Shown piece by piece: positions 11,157 through 20,023 of a stretch of DNA of 40,727 bases. This DNA is from Gammaproteobacteria bacterium. Its GTDB lineage: Bacteria; Pseudomonadota; Gammaproteobacteria; Nevskiales; Nevskiaceae. The notes beneath the pieces are model-generated. The model saw only the letters and a list, made by a program, of their open reading frames with translations. It did no database searches and was not told the origin of the DNA. Each line of letters opens with the position of its first letter. Position 1 is the stretch's first letter. Made by a program: the position numbers and the translations under genes. The DNA lies in contig JAGWMX010000014.1 in assembly GCA_028871525.1 (NCBI GenBank), positions 1 to 40,727 on the forward strand, in the 5' to 3' direction.

Positions 11157-11761
11157 AAGACGAACAGACGTCGGCGCGGTTGAGTCCGTTCGCGCGGTTG
11201 TATCGCCTGATGCAGCGCGCGGCGCGTCACCCGCGCGCGCCGTGGTGGCTGGCGGCGGCGTCGGCGGCGGAAGCTTCGTTCTTCCCGTTGCCGCCGGACA
11301 TCATGCTGGCGCCGATGACGCTGGAGAATCCGCGCGCCTGGCTGCGACTGGCGACGCTGACCACGCTGGCTTCGGTGGCCGGCGGCGTGATCGGCTACGG
11401 CATCGGTCACTACCTGATCCACTGGGTGCTGCCGGTGATCGGCGCCGCCGGTTATGGACCGGCCTACCAGGCCACCAGGCTGTTCTTCGCCAAATACGGT
11501 TTCTGGGCCTTGGTCATCAAGGGCCTGACCCCGTTGCCGTACAAGATTTTCACCATCACCGCTGGCGCGGTGGCGATGCCGCTGCTGCCGTTCATCGCCG
11601 CCTCGCTGATCGGTCGGGGCATCCGCTTCTACCTGCTGGCCGGTCTGTTGCGCGTGATCGGCCCGCGCGTCGAACCGGTACTGGCGCGTTATATCGACTG
11701 GTTCGGTTGGATGCTGCTGGTGTTGATCGCGCTCGGGTTCTGGTGGCTGACGCGCGGCTGA
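11153..11761 (+). CDS. yqaA: YqaA/DedA-type membrane protein (VTT domain)
   Basis: This 202-residue inner-membrane protein belongs to the SNARE-associated/DedA-like superfamily. The re-entrant-loop motifs are visible: SFFPLPPDIMLAPM near 42-55 and KGLTPLPYKIFTITAGA near 123-139. Hydrophobic segments lie around 62-80, 85-105, 140-160 and 180-198. DedA relatives take part in lipid scrambling and envelope homeostasis; the specific role of YqaA is not established. It starts by ATGA overlap with pcm and its 3' end overlaps nlpD, so it sits inside a coupled operon. E. coli YqaA is shorter. Confidence 0.85.
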   Translation: MKDEQTSARLSPFARLYRLMQRAARHPRAPWWLAAASAAEASFFPLPPDIMLAPMTLENPRAWLRLATLTTLASVAGGVIGYGIGHYLIHWVLPVIGAAGYGPAYQATRLFFAKYGFWALVIKGLTPLPYKIFTITAGAVAMPLLPFIAASLIGRGIRFYLLAGLLRVIGPRVEPVLARYIDWFGWMLLVLIALGFWWLTRG

Positions 11762-12486
11762 CGGCGGCCGCGGCGCTGCTGGGCGCGCTGCTGGCGCTCA
11801 GCGGTTGCAGCGGCAGCCCGTCACGGTCGGCGCCGCGCGGTGCCGGGCCCGATCGCGGCGGCTACGCCATCGTGCAACGCGGCGACACCCTATACTCCAT
11901 CGCCTTTCGCAATAACCTCGACTACCATGACGTCGCGGCTTGGAATCACATCGGGCGCGACTACACGATTTATCCTGGCCAGCGGCTGCGGTTGACGCCG
12001 CCGCGCGGTGCGGCCGTCGCGACCTCCGCTGCAGCAGGTGGCCGTCGTAGCACCACACCGCCGCCTGCGGCCGGCCACCGCTCCCCGGTGCTGGTGGCGG
12101 CCGGCGAGCCCAAAACCTGGCGCTGGCCCACCAACGGACGGGTGGTCCGCGGCTTCGATCCGAACGGCGGCTCCAAAGGCATCGACATCGGCGGCGAAGT
12201 GGGGCAGACCGTGGTTGCTGCGGCGGACGGCAAGGTGGTGTACTCCGGCAGCGCGCTGAAAGGCTACGGCGAGCTGATCATCGTCAAGCACAGCGAACAT
12301 TTTCTCTCGGCCTACGGGTACAACCGCCGCCGGCTGGTCGAAGAGGGGCAGTGGGTCAGGGCCGGTCAGCCGATCGCGGAACTGGGCGAAGGCCCGGAAC
12401 GGAAACCCGAGCTGCACTTCGAGATCCGCGACAACGGTGTGCCGATGGATCCGCAGAAATTGCTGCCGCCGCGCGCTTCGAATTGA
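11743..12486 (+). CDS. nlpD: NlpD-like lipoprotein, amidase activator
   Basis: NlpD is an envelope lipoprotein that activates cell-wall amidase during daughter-cell separation. GTG 11743 gives 247 residues with a lipoprotein signal ending LSGC (Cys22), a LysM domain (about 40-86, GYAIVQRGDTLYSIA), a Ser/Ala/Pro linker and a C-terminal LytM/M23 domain (about 125-243). The M23 zinc ligands are degenerate: KGIDIGG replaces HxGxD and SAYGYN replaces SxYxH, as expected for a regulator and not a peptidase. The start lies inside the yqaA 3' end (19-nt overlap), and no better start is seen. The usual downstream gene rpoS is absent. Confidence 0.88.
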   Translation: MADARLTAAAALLGALLALSGCSGSPSRSAPRGAGPDRGGYAIVQRGDTLYSIAFRNNLDYHDVAAWNHIGRDYTIYPGQRLRLTPPRGAAVATSAAAGGRRSTTPPPAAGHRSPVLVAAGEPKTWRWPTNGRVVRGFDPNGGSKGIDIGGEVGQTVVAAADGKVVYSGSALKGYGELIIVKHSEHFLSAYGYNRRRLVEEGQWVRAGQPIAELGEGPERKPELHFEIRDNGVPMDPQKLLPPRASN

Positions 12487-12512
12487 AAGCCGCCGCCGCC
12501 CGGCCCGATAAT
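12483..12512 (+). promoter_or_regulatory. Sigma-70-type promoter of alaC-hom-thrC
   Basis: TTGAAA (12483-12488) and GATAAT (12507-12512) are spaced by 18 nt and overlap the nlpD stop codon. Each box is one base from consensus. Transcription would begin near 12519, about 53 nt before the alaC ATG. Confidence 0.55.
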
Positions 12513-12571
12513 CGCAGACTGATGTGCGGTGCAGCACGCCGCCGTTGATCGCCAGCACTGCCGAAAACCTT

Positions 12572-13810
12572 ATGCCCGCCAACACCCAGTTCCCGCGCAT
12601 TCAGCGCCTGCCGCCCTACGTCTTCAATATTGTCGGCGAGATGAAGAAAGCCGCCCGTGCCCGCGGCGAAGACATCGTCGACTTCGGCATGGGTAACCCG
12701 GATCAGCCGACCCCGCGTCATATCGTGGACAAGCTGGTCGAAGTCGTGGTGCGCGGCACCGATTCCGAATACGTCAAGCCCGAACACCGGCACCCGGAAG
12801 CGGTCCACACGCACCGCTATTCGGTATCCAAAGGCATCCCGCGCCTGCGGCGGGCGATGGCGCACTGGTATCGCCGTCGCTACGGGGTCGAACTGGACCC
12901 GGACGACGAGGTCATCGCCAGCATCGGCTCCAAAGAGGGCCTGGCGCATCTGGCCTTCGCCATGCTGTCCGCCGGGGACAGCGTACTGGTGCCCAACCCC
13001 GCCTATCCAATTCACCCGTACGGCACGGTGCTGGCCGGCGCCGACGTGCGTCACGTGCGGCTGACGCCCGACGTCGATTTCTTTCAGGAGCTGGTCAAGG
13101 CCATCCGCGAGACGATGCCGGCGCCGAAGATGCTGATCCTCAATTTCCCGGCCAATCCGACGACGCAGTGCGTGGAACTGGAGTTCTTCGAGAAAACGGT
13201 GGCGATCTGCCGCGAGCACGGCATCTGGCTGATCCACGACCTGGCCTACGCCGACATCGTCTTCGACGGTTACCGGGCACCCAGCGTGCTGCAGGCGCCG
13301 GGGGCCAAGGACATTGCGGTGGAATTCTTCACCCTGTCCAAGAGCTACAACATGCCCGGCTGGCGGGTCGGGTTCATGTGCGGCAATCCGACGCTGGTGG
13401 CTGCGCTGGGCCGGATCAAGAGCTATCTGGACTACGGCATGTTCACGCCGATCCAGGTCGCCGCGATCGCCGCGCTGGAGGGTCCGCAGGACTGCGTGGC
13501 CGAGATCTGCGCGATGTACCGGCGCCGCCGCGACGTGCTGTGCGAGGGACTGGTCAAGGCCGGCTGGGCGGTCGACAAGCCGCGGGCGACGATGTTCGTC
13601 TGGGCGCGAATACCGGAACCGTACCGCGCGCTAGGCTCGCTGGAATTTTCCAGACACCTGCTGGAGCAGGCCAAGGTGGCGGTCTCGCCGGGGGTCGGTT
13701 TCGGCGAATACGGTGATGGCTACGTGCGCTTTGCGCTGATCGAGAACGAACAACGCACGCGTCAGGCGCTGCGCGGCATCCGACACATGCTGGCCGAGGG
13801 CGCGCGGTGA
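12572..13810 (+). CDS. alaC: Class I/II aminotransferase, alanine transaminase AlaC type
   Basis: This is a fold-type I PLP aminotransferase of 412 residues, most like AlaC (YfdZ), which transfers amino groups between glutamate and pyruvate. Seen are [11 protein letters not shown] near the N-terminus, [40 protein letters not shown] and the PLP lysine, Lys257, in [17 protein letters not shown] chose ATG 12572 ([18 protein letters not shown]) because homologues begin close to it. Its TGA overlaps the hom start as GTGA, so alaC-hom-thrC are coupled. A DapC-like role in lysine synthesis cannot be excluded from sequence, but the AlaC-type motifs and the hom neighbour fit alaC better. Confidence 0.88.
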   Translation: MPANTQFPRIQRLPPYVFNIVGEMKKAARARGEDIVDFGMGNPDQPTPRHIVDKLVEVVVRGTDSEYVKPEHRHPEAVHTHRYSVSKGIPRLRRAMAHWYRRRYGVELDPDDEVIASIGSKEGLAHLAFAMLSAGDSVLVPNPAYPIHPYGTVLAGADVRHVRLTPDVDFFQELVKAIRETMPAPKMLILNFPANPTTQCVELEFFEKTVAICREHGIWLIHDLAYADIVFDGYRAPSVLQAPGAKDIAVEFFTLSKSYNMPGWRVGFMCGNPTLVAALGRIKSYLDYGMFTPIQVAAIAALEGPQDCVAEICAMYRRRRDVLCEGLVKAGWAVDKPRATMFVWARIPEPYRALGSLEFSRHLLEQAKVAVSPGVGFGEYGDGYVRFALIENEQRTRQALRGIRHMLAEGAR

Positions 13811-15162
13811 TAAAAGGCTCAGGAACGTCTTTGGACGCGCGCAGCGCGCCCGCGGAGCGCACTCCGGTGCGCATCGGCGTGCTGGGGCTCGGCACCGTCG
13901 GCCAGGCCCTGTTGCGCCTGCTGGCGGCATCGCAGAGCCGTATCGAGCGCCGCATCGGCCGCCGTCTGGCGGTCACGCACGTGGCGCTGCGCGATCCGCA
14001 GCGCAGGCGCGATTGCGATCTATCGGCGGTCGCGTTGTCCACCGATCCGCGTGCCGTGGTCACCGCCGACGTCGATGTCGTCGTCGAGCTGATCGGCGGC
14101 ATTTCGCCGGCGCGCGAGCTGGTGCTGGCGGCGCTGGCTGCCGGTAAAGCGGTGGTCACCGCCAATAAGGCGCTGCTGGCGGAATCGGGCGGCGAGATCT
14201 TCAGTGCCGCCGAGATCGCCGGGCAGCCGCTCGGTTTCGAGGCGGCGGTGGGCGGCGGCATCCCGATCATCAAGGCGCTGCGCGAGGGGCTGGCGGCCAA
14301 CCGCATCGACGAGATCGCCGGCATCATCAACGGTACCAGCAACTACATTCTCACCGAAATGAGCCGCCGCGGCATCGCTTTCGAGGTGGCGCTCGGCCGT
14401 GCGCAGCGCCTGGGCTACGCCGAGGCCGATCCCCGTTTCGACGTCGACGGGATCGACGCCGCCCACAAACTGGCCATCCTGGCGGCGATCGCCTTCGCCA
14501 CGCCGCCGGATTTCGCCGCAATACAGCGCGACGGGCTGGCGCGCGTACACCCGGATGACATCCGGCTGGCCGGTGAGCTGGGTTATCGGATCAAGCCGCT
14601 GGCGATCGCCAAGCGCCACGGCGGCGGCCTGGAATTGCGCGTGCATCCGACGCTGGTGCCGCACGCGCATCCGCTGGCGCTGGTCGACGGATCGGTCAAT
14701 GCGGTGCGGGTCAAGGGCGATGCGGTCGGGCAGACGCTGTACATCGGCCGCGGCGCCGGCGGCCTGCCGACCGCCTCGGCGGTGCTCGCCGACCTGATCG
14801 AGATCGCCCGCACCCGCGGCTGCGCGGCGGTGCTGCCGCCGGCGCTGGGCTGGCCGCAGGCTTCGCTGGCGCCGTTGCCGGTGCTGCCGACAGCGGCCAC
14901 GGTCAGCAGCTTTTATCTGCGACTGCGGGTGGCGGACACGCCCGGCGTGCTGCGGGCCATCACCGCGCACCTGGCCGAAGCCGAGATCAGCGTCGAAGCG
15001 ATCCTGCAGAAGGAGCCGGAAGCCGGGGCCGACGCGCAACTGGCGATCATCACTTCGGCGGTCACGGCCGCAGACTTCGAGCAGGCGCTGGCGCAAATCC
15101 GTGCGCTGGACTTTGTGCGCCCCGATCACTCGTGCCTGCGCGTGGAGCACTTCGATGACTGA
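13807..15162 (+). CDS. hom: Homoserine dehydrogenase
   Basis: Hom reduces aspartate semialdehyde to homoserine, the branch point to threonine and methionine. The 451 residues comprise an N-terminal Rossmann domain (GVLGLGTVG at 24-32), the catalytic domain ([49 protein letters not shown]) and a C-terminal ACT domain (about 372-445), which in this family binds threonine for feedback inhibition. GTG 13807 overlaps the alaC stop. The first ~20 residues are a non-conserved extension. The gene overlaps thrC by 8 nt. Confidence 0.96.
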   Translation: MIKGSGTSLDARSAPAERTPVRIGVLGLGTVGQALLRLLAASQSRIERRIGRRLAVTHVALRDPQRRRDCDLSAVALSTDPRAVVTADVDVVVELIGGISPARELVLAALAAGKAVVTANKALLAESGGEIFSAAEIAGQPLGFEAAVGGGIPIIKALREGLAANRIDEIAGIINGTSNYILTEMSRRGIAFEVALGRAQRLGYAEADPRFDVDGIDAAHKLAILAAIAFATPPDFAAIQRDGLARVHPDDIRLAGELGYRIKPLAIAKRHGGGLELRVHPTLVPHAHPLALVDGSVNAVRVKGDAVGQTLYIGRGAGGLPTASAVLADLIEIARTRGCAAVLPPALGWPQASLAPLPVLPTAATVSSFYLRLRVADTPGVLRAITAHLAEAEISVEAILQKEPEAGADAQLAIITSAVTAADFEQALAQIRALDFVRPDHSCLRVEHFDD

Positions 15163-16309
15163 GCACGGCGGTGCCGATTCCCGCTGCGACGCCGGCGGAC
15201 TGCGAACGTCCGGCGTCGTCGAACGTTTCCGCGCGGTGCTGCCGCTGCCCGCTGCCGCCGCCGCGGTCAGCCTCGGCGAGGGGGCGACGCCGTTGCTCCG
15301 GCTGCAGCGGCTGCCGGCGGCGGTCGGCTTTGACGGCGAGCTGTATGTCAAATTCGAAGGCGCCAATCCCACCGGGTCGTTCAAGGACCGTGGCATGGCG
15401 GTGGCGGTCACCGAAGCGCAGGCGCGCGGCGCGGGTGCGGTGATCTGTGCCTCGACCGGCAATACCTCGGCGGCGGCGGCGGCCTATGCGGCGCGCGCCG
15501 GCATGCGCGCCTTCGTGCTGATTCCCGAAGGCAAGGTGGCGCTGGGCAAACTGGCCCAGGCGGTGGCGTACGGTGCCGTCGTGGCACAGATCCGCGGCAA
15601 CTTCGACGACGGCATGCGACTGGTCCGCGAACTGGCCGAGCGACTGCCGCTGACGGTGGTCAACTCGATCAACCCGTATCGCCTGCAGGGGCAGAAGACC
15701 GTCGCCTACGAAATCGTCTCGGCGCTGGGCCGTGCCCCGGACTACCACGCGCTGCCGGTGGGCAACGCCGGCAATATCACCGCGCACTGGATCGGCTACA
15801 GCGAATTGGCCGGCGTCGGCACCGCGGCCTGCCTGCACTGCGGCGGTAACTGCCGCTTCGCGCGACAGTGCGTCGATGGCCGGCCGCAGATGCTCGGCTA
15901 CCAGGCCGCCGGCAGCGCGCCGTTTATGCGTGGCGCGCCGGTGGCCCAGCCGGAGACGGTGGCGACCGCGATCCGCATCGGCGACCCGCAGAGCTGGCAG
16001 CCGGCATGGATCGTCCAGCGCGAATCGGGCGGGTGGTTCGGCGAGCTTTCCGACCAGGAGATTCTCGCCGCGCAGCGTCAGCTGGCCGCGACCGAAGGCG
16101 TGTTCTGTGAGCCGGCTTCGGCCGCCTCGGTCGCCGGGGTGCTGCGTGACCTCCGCGCCGGGCGCATCGTGCGCGGCGCTACGGTGGTGTGTACGCTGAC
16201 CGGCCACGGGCTCAAGGATCCGGACGTGATCCTCTCAGCCGAGCCGCGGATTCACGTGCTGGATGGCAGCGCCACCGCCTTGCAGCGGCTGATCGAGCAG
16301 CGGTTGTGA
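15155..16309 (+). CDS. thrC: Threonine synthase
   Basis: ThrC converts O-phosphohomoserine to threonine with PLP. The 384 residues carry the PLP lysine, Lys77, in GANPTGSFKDRGM, then STGNTSAAAAAYAARAG, NSINPYRLQGQKT, the phosphate-binding GNAGNIT and a late ATEGVFCEPASAAS. An insertion before the MLGYQAAGSAPF block has four cysteines in Cx2Cx3Cx5C spacing (Cys226, 229, 233, 239), a pattern that could bind a metal. ATG 15155 overlaps the hom 3' end. It is the short type of ThrC, not the ~430-470-residue type. The hom-thrC operon context makes the assignment firm. Confidence 0.95.
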   Translation: MTEHGGADSRCDAGGLRTSGVVERFRAVLPLPAAAAAVSLGEGATPLLRLQRLPAAVGFDGELYVKFEGANPTGSFKDRGMAVAVTEAQARGAGAVICASTGNTSAAAAAYAARAGMRAFVLIPEGKVALGKLAQAVAYGAVVAQIRGNFDDGMRLVRELAERLPLTVVNSINPYRLQGQKTVAYEIVSALGRAPDYHALPVGNAGNITAHWIGYSELAGVGTAACLHCGGNCRFARQCVDGRPQMLGYQAAGSAPFMRGAPVAQPETVATAIRIGDPQSWQPAWIVQRESGGWFGELSDQEILAAQRQLAATEGVFCEPASAASVAGVLRDLRAGRIVRGATVVCTLTGHGLKDPDVILSAEPRIHVLDGSATALQRLIEQRL

Positions 16310-16310
16310 C

Positions 16311-18035
16311 GTGACGCAAGCGCCAGTGCCGCGGCTGCGCCGACGACCGGCGGGCGAGCCGGACGCGCTGCCGGCGCATCTGCATCCGCTGCTGCGCCGC
16401 GTCTACGCCGCACGCGGTCTGCGAACGGCCGACGAGCTGGATCTGTCGCCGGCCCGACTGCTGCCGCCGCAGGGGTTGCTCGGTGTCGAACGTGCCGCAG
16501 AATTGCTGGAGCAGGCGATCGCCGATCGCCGGCGCATCTGCATCGCCGGCGACTACGATGCCGACGGCGCCACCGCCACCGCCGTGGCGGTACTCGGCCT
16601 GCGCGCGCTGGGCGCGGCCACGGTCGACTACGTGGTTCCGGACCGATTCACTATGGGCTACGGGCTGAGTCCGGCGCTGGTCGAACGCGCGCGCGCGCTC
16701 GACGCGGAATTGCTGGTGACGGTGGACAACGGCATCGCCAGCCACGCGGGCGTCGCCGCGGCCAACGACGCCGGACTGCAGGTCATCGTCACCGACCATC
16801 ACCTGCCCCCGGCCGAGTTGCCGGCGGCAGCCGCGATCGTCAATCCGAACCAGCCTGGCTGCGGTTTCGCCAGCAAACACTTGGCCGGGGTCGGCGTGAT
16901 GTTCTACCTGCTGCTGGCGTTGCGTGCCCGGCTGCGCCTGCAGGGCGTGTTCCTGAGGCGGGCAGAGCCGAATCTGGCCGAGTTGTTGGATTTGGTGGCG
17001 CTCGGCACCGTCGCCGACCTGGTGCGGTTGGACCACAACAACCGCATCCTGGTCGAGCAGGGCTTATCGCGCATGCGCGACGGCCGGCTGCGCCCGGGAC
17101 TGGCGGCGCTGCTGGCCGCTGCCGGCCGTCAGGCGCAGAGACTGACGGCCGCCGATCTCGGTTTCGCGCTCGCCCCGCGGCTCAACGCCGCCGGCCGGCT
17201 CGAGGACATGCGGATCGGCATCCAGTGCCTGCTGGCGGAAGATCTCGCCGGCGCCGTGCCGTTGGCGCAGCGTCTGGACGCACTCAACCGCGAGCGCCGC
17301 GAGCTGCAGACCCAGATGTGCGAGTCGGCCGTCGAGCGTCTGGCGCCGGGCGATTCCCGTGTCGGCGTCTGTGTGCACGATGCCGGCTGGCATGAAGGCG
17401 TGATCGGTCTGGTCGCATCAAGGCTGCGCGAACGGCTGCATCGGCCGGTCATCGCGTTTGCGCCGGCAACCCAGCCTGAACTGCTGAAAGGTTCTGGCCG
17501 TTCGATTCCGGGTCTGCATTTGCGCGACGTGCTGGCCGACATCGACGCCGGCCGATCGGGGCTGATCGAGCGCTTTGGAGGCCATGCGATGGCCGCCGGG
17601 TTAACCCTGGCTGCGGCGCAGCTACCGGCTTTCGCCGATGCTTTCGATGCGGCCTGCCGCGCACGTCTGAATCCGTCCACGCTGGAGGCAGTGCTGGACA
17701 GCGACGGCGAACTCGCCGGTGCGGAGCTGTCGCTGGAGGCGGCGCTGGCACTGGAGCAGGGCGGACCCTGGGGGCAAGGTTTTCCCGAACCGCTGTTCGA
17801 CGGCGTTTTCGAGATTCTCGACACGCGCCCGGTCGGCGGGCAAGGTCAGCATCTGCGCTATCGGCTGCGCACCGGCGCCGGCCAGATGCTTACGGCGATT
17901 CATTTCAACGGCGCCGAACAGGCGGCGTCGTCGCCAGCGGCGCATCTGGCGTATCGCTTGACGGTCAATCGCTTCCAGGGCAGTGAAGCGGCCGAACTGA
18001 CGGTGGTTGAACGCTGGCCGTGCAATAGGCGCTAA
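16311..18035 (+). CDS. recJ: Single-stranded-DNA exonuclease RecJ
   Basis: RecJ degrades ssDNA 5' to 3' in RecF-pathway recombination and mismatch and base-excision repair. The 574 residues match the E. coli length of 577. DHH-family motifs are DYDADGATA (81-89), DNG (139-141) and TDHH (161-164). The DHHA1 region has the GRSIPGLHLRDVL and GGHAMAAGLT segments, followed by the C-terminal OB-fold. GTG 16311 lies 1 nt after the thrC stop, so it probably shares the alaC-hom-thrC transcript. The 3' end overlaps the convergent hmuV by 4 nt, with no terminator visible between. Confidence 0.96.
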   Translation: MTQAPVPRLRRRPAGEPDALPAHLHPLLRRVYAARGLRTADELDLSPARLLPPQGLLGVERAAELLEQAIADRRRICIAGDYDADGATATAVAVLGLRALGAATVDYVVPDRFTMGYGLSPALVERARALDAELLVTVDNGIASHAGVAAANDAGLQVIVTDHHLPPAELPAAAAIVNPNQPGCGFASKHLAGVGVMFYLLLALRARLRLQGVFLRRAEPNLAELLDLVALGTVADLVRLDHNNRILVEQGLSRMRDGRLRPGLAALLAAAGRQAQRLTAADLGFALAPRLNAAGRLEDMRIGIQCLLAEDLAGAVPLAQRLDALNRERRELQTQMCESAVERLAPGDSRVGVCVHDAGWHEGVIGLVASRLRERLHRPVIAFAPATQPELLKGSGRSIPGLHLRDVLADIDAGRSGLIERFGGHAMAAGLTLAAAQLPAFADAFDAACRARLNPSTLEAVLDSDGELAGAELSLEAALALEQGGPWGQGFPEPLFDGVFEILDTRPVGGQGQHLRYRLRTGAGQMLTAIHFNGAEQAASSPAAHLAYRLTVNRFQGSEAAELTVVERWPCNRR

Positions 18036-18790
18036 CACTGGCTTTCGACGTGCCAGAGGCCGTTGTGCCGAGCGATCGGCACACCGTAGGCGCGCGACAG
18101 CACCGACGGAGTCAGCACCGCCGCCGGCCCCTGGGCGACCACTTCGCCGCAGCCGAGCAGTGTGACCCTGTCGGCCCAGGCGGCGGCGAGTTCCGGCTCG
18201 TGCAGCACCAGCAGCACACCGGCGCCGGCGGCGCTCAGATTTCGCAGTAACTGCAGGCAACGCTGACGGAAGGCGAAATCGAGATGCGCCAGCGGTTCGT
18301 CCAGCAACAGAAAGCGCGGCGGCAGCGCTTGCACCGGCCAGATCTGCGCCAGCGCCCGCGCCAACCGCACGCGCGCGCGCTCACCGCCCGACAGTTCGGT
18401 GTACGGCCGGGTCGCCAATGGCTCGGCTCCGACCGCCGCCAGCGCCGCCGCCGTCGCGTCGGCGTCGGCCGGCGTGCGCCACGGCAGCCGGCCAAGTCCG
18501 ACCACTTCGGCTGCGGTGAAGTCAAAGCGCAGCACATCGTGCTGGGAAAACACCGCGCGCCGACGCGCCAGCGCGATCGGCGCCCAGCGCTGCAGCGGCC
18601 GGCCATCGAGCAGCACCGGCGGATCGCTGGCGAGATCGCCGGCCAGCAGTCGCAGCAGCGAGGTCTTGCCGGCGCCGTTGGGGCCGATCAGTGCGTGCAA
18701 CTGGCCGGCCTGCAGCCGCAGTTCGACCTCGCGCAAGAGCCAGCCGCCGCCGCGATGCCGCAAGTTGACCCCACCTGCGTACAGGCTCAC
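18032..18790 (-). CDS. hmuV: ABC transporter ATP-binding protein, HmuV (haem/iron-complex) type
   Basis: This is the ATPase of an importer for haem or a related iron complex. The 252 residues contain Walker A GPNGAGKT (36-43), the Q-loop in FSQHDVLRFDF, the signature LSGGE (133-137), Walker B FLLLDEP (160-166) and the H-loop His197. The EVVGLGRLPW and VLSRAYGVPI segments resemble HmuV more than BtuD. I chose GTG 18790 because it overlaps the hmuU TGA as GTGA; a GTG at 18829 would lie inside hmuU. The coupled permease is upstream, but no periplasmic binding protein, haem-handling gene or TonB receptor is adjacent. Confidence 0.85.
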   Translation of the reverse strand: MSLYAGGVNLRHRGGGWLLREVELRLQAGQLHALIGPNGAGKTSLLRLLAGDLASDPPVLLDGRPLQRWAPIALARRRAVFSQHDVLRFDFTAAEVVGLGRLPWRTPADADATAAALAAVGAEPLATRPYTELSGGERARVRLARALAQIWPVQALPPRFLLLDEPLAHLDFAFRQRCLQLLRNLSAAGAGVLLVLHEPELAAAWADRVTLLGCGEVVAQGPAAVLTPSVLSRAYGVPIARHNGLWHVESQC

Positions 18791-19806
18791 AGCAGATCCT
18801 CGCGCCTGCGCAGCTTGAGCAGCAGCCACAGGAACGGTGGTGCGCCGAGCAACGCGGTCAACACGCCGACCGGTAGTTCACTGGGCGCCAACACGCTGCG
18901 CGACAGCGCATCGGCCAGCGCCAGGAGACCGGCACCGAGCACTGCGGCCAACGGCAGCATGGGTCGATGTCCAGTGCCAACCAGAGCCCGCGCCAGGTGT
19001 GGTAACAGCAGACCGAGGAAGCCGATCACGCCGGTCGTTGCTACTGCGGCGCCGGTGCCGATCACCACCAGTCCCAGACATTCGAGCTTGAGCCGCTCGA
19101 CCGGTACGCCGAGGTGGCGCGCCTCGTCCTCGCCGAGCAGCAACGCATCGAGCATGTGCCCGCGCAGCGGCAGCAGCAGCACCGGCGCCAGCAGTAGCGG
19201 CGCGGCAAATACCAGCTGCGGCCAGTCCGCACGCGCCAGACTGCCGAACAACCATAGCGTGAAGGCGCGCAGACCGCGGTCGCTGGCCCATACCGCCAGC
19301 AGGCCGAGCGTGGCGCCGATCGCGGCGTTGATCGCCACGCCGGTCAATAGCAACGTCGACACGCTGGTGGCGCCCTCGCTGCGCGCCAGGCGCATGATCG
19401 CCACGGTACACAGGGCGGCGCCCACGAACGCGGCCAGCGGCAGTGCCCAAGGTTGCGACAGCGAGCCGGCCGGCAGCACCGTCAGCACCAGCGCGGCGCC
19501 CAGTGCAGCGCCTGAACTGACGCCGATCAATCCCGGTTCGGCCAGTGGATTGCGGAACACGGCTTGCACCGCCGCGCCGCAGGTTGCCAGAGCGCCGCCG
19601 ACGCCCAGCGCCAGCAGCAGCCGCGGTAACCGCAGCGACCAGACCACGGTGTCGGCCAAACTGCCACCGGCGCCCCAGAGCGCGCGCAGGCTGGCGCCGG
19701 GGCTCAGGCCAGCGGCACCCAAACCCAGTTCGCTGACGCAGCCTGCAGCCAGCAGTAGCAAAGCCGCCGGCAATGCCAGACGGCGCCGCAACGAACCCGA
19801 TTCCAT
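18787..19806 (-). CDS. hmuU: FecCD-family ABC transporter permease
   Basis: This inner-membrane permease of 339 residues has about ten hydrophobic helices, as in HmuU, BtuC and FhuB/FecCD proteins. The family blocks are visible: LRLPRLLLALGVGGALA, QAVFRNPLAEPGLIGVSSGA, the helical FTLWLFGSLA and a cytoplasmic loop with EDEARHLGVPVERLK. I chose ATG 19806 (MESGSLRRRLALPAALLLL), which places the first helix at the N-terminus; upstream frame extends into the tRNA-Leu promoter. Substrate could be haem, a siderophore or cobalamin. No Fur-like box was recognised in the 84 nt shared with tRNA-Leu. Confidence 0.85.
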   Translation of the reverse strand: MESGSLRRRLALPAALLLLAAGCVSELGLGAAGLSPGASLRALWGAGGSLADTVVWSLRLPRLLLALGVGGALATCGAAVQAVFRNPLAEPGLIGVSSGAALGAALVLTVLPAGSLSQPWALPLAAFVGAALCTVAIMRLARSEGATSVSTLLLTGVAINAAIGATLGLLAVWASDRGLRAFTLWLFGSLARADWPQLVFAAPLLLAPVLLLPLRGHMLDALLLGEDEARHLGVPVERLKLECLGLVVIGTGAAVATTGVIGFLGLLLPHLARALVGTGHRPMLPLAAVLGAGLLALADALSRSVLAPSELPVGVLTALLGAPPFLWLLLKLRRREDLL

Positions 19807-19863
19807 CGGCAGAGTTTGGCGGCAAACACCGCCGTATGCACGGCCGGCGACCTTGCGGCACGG

Positions 19864-19869
19864 TATAAT
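19864..19869 (+). promoter_or_regulatory. -10 box of the tRNA-Leu promoter
   Basis: A perfect TATAAT followed by the G+C-rich discriminator CCGCGCC lies 21 nt before the tRNA. Such discriminators are typical of stringently controlled stable-RNA promoters. No good -35 hexamer is seen at 16-18 nt spacing. Confidence 0.45.
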
Positions 19870-19890
19870 CCGCGCCATTCTCAAACGAAC

Positions 19891-19975
19891 GCGAAAGTGG
19901 CGGAATTGGTAGACGCACTGGATTTAGGTTCCAGCGCCGCAAGGCGTGCGAGTTCGAGTCTCGCCTTTCGCACCA
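19891..19975 (+). tRNA. tRNA-Leu (anticodon UAG)
   Basis: The acceptor arms GCGAAAG and CTTTCGC pair perfectly, with A73 and an encoded CCA. The anticodon stem CTGGA/TCCAG encloses a loop with TAG as anticodon, decoding CUA and other CUN codons. A long variable arm typical of class II tRNA-Leu and a TTCGAGT T-loop are present. It lies 48 nt upstream of tig, with no terminator between, so read-through into tig is possible. Confidence 0.97.
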
Positions 19976-20023
19976 GCCCGGCTTTCCTATCGACATCCTT
20001 AAACGAGATTTTTTTCAACGACG

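Noticed and set aside
19807-19890. Fur box or cobalamin riboswitch upstream of hmuU
   Set aside because: The 84-nt gap holds no GATAAT-type 19-bp palindrome and is too short for a cobalamin riboswitch.
18284-19912. Plus-strand frame antisense to hmuU-hmuV
   Set aside because: The low-complexity Arg/Ala/Ser/Pro-rich translation overlaps two coupled transporter genes with clear Walker and FecCD motifs.
19891-19975. tRNA-Leu as an integration site for a mobile element
   Set aside because: No integrase, direct repeat of the tRNA 3' end or composition shift is seen; the flanking genes are core genes.
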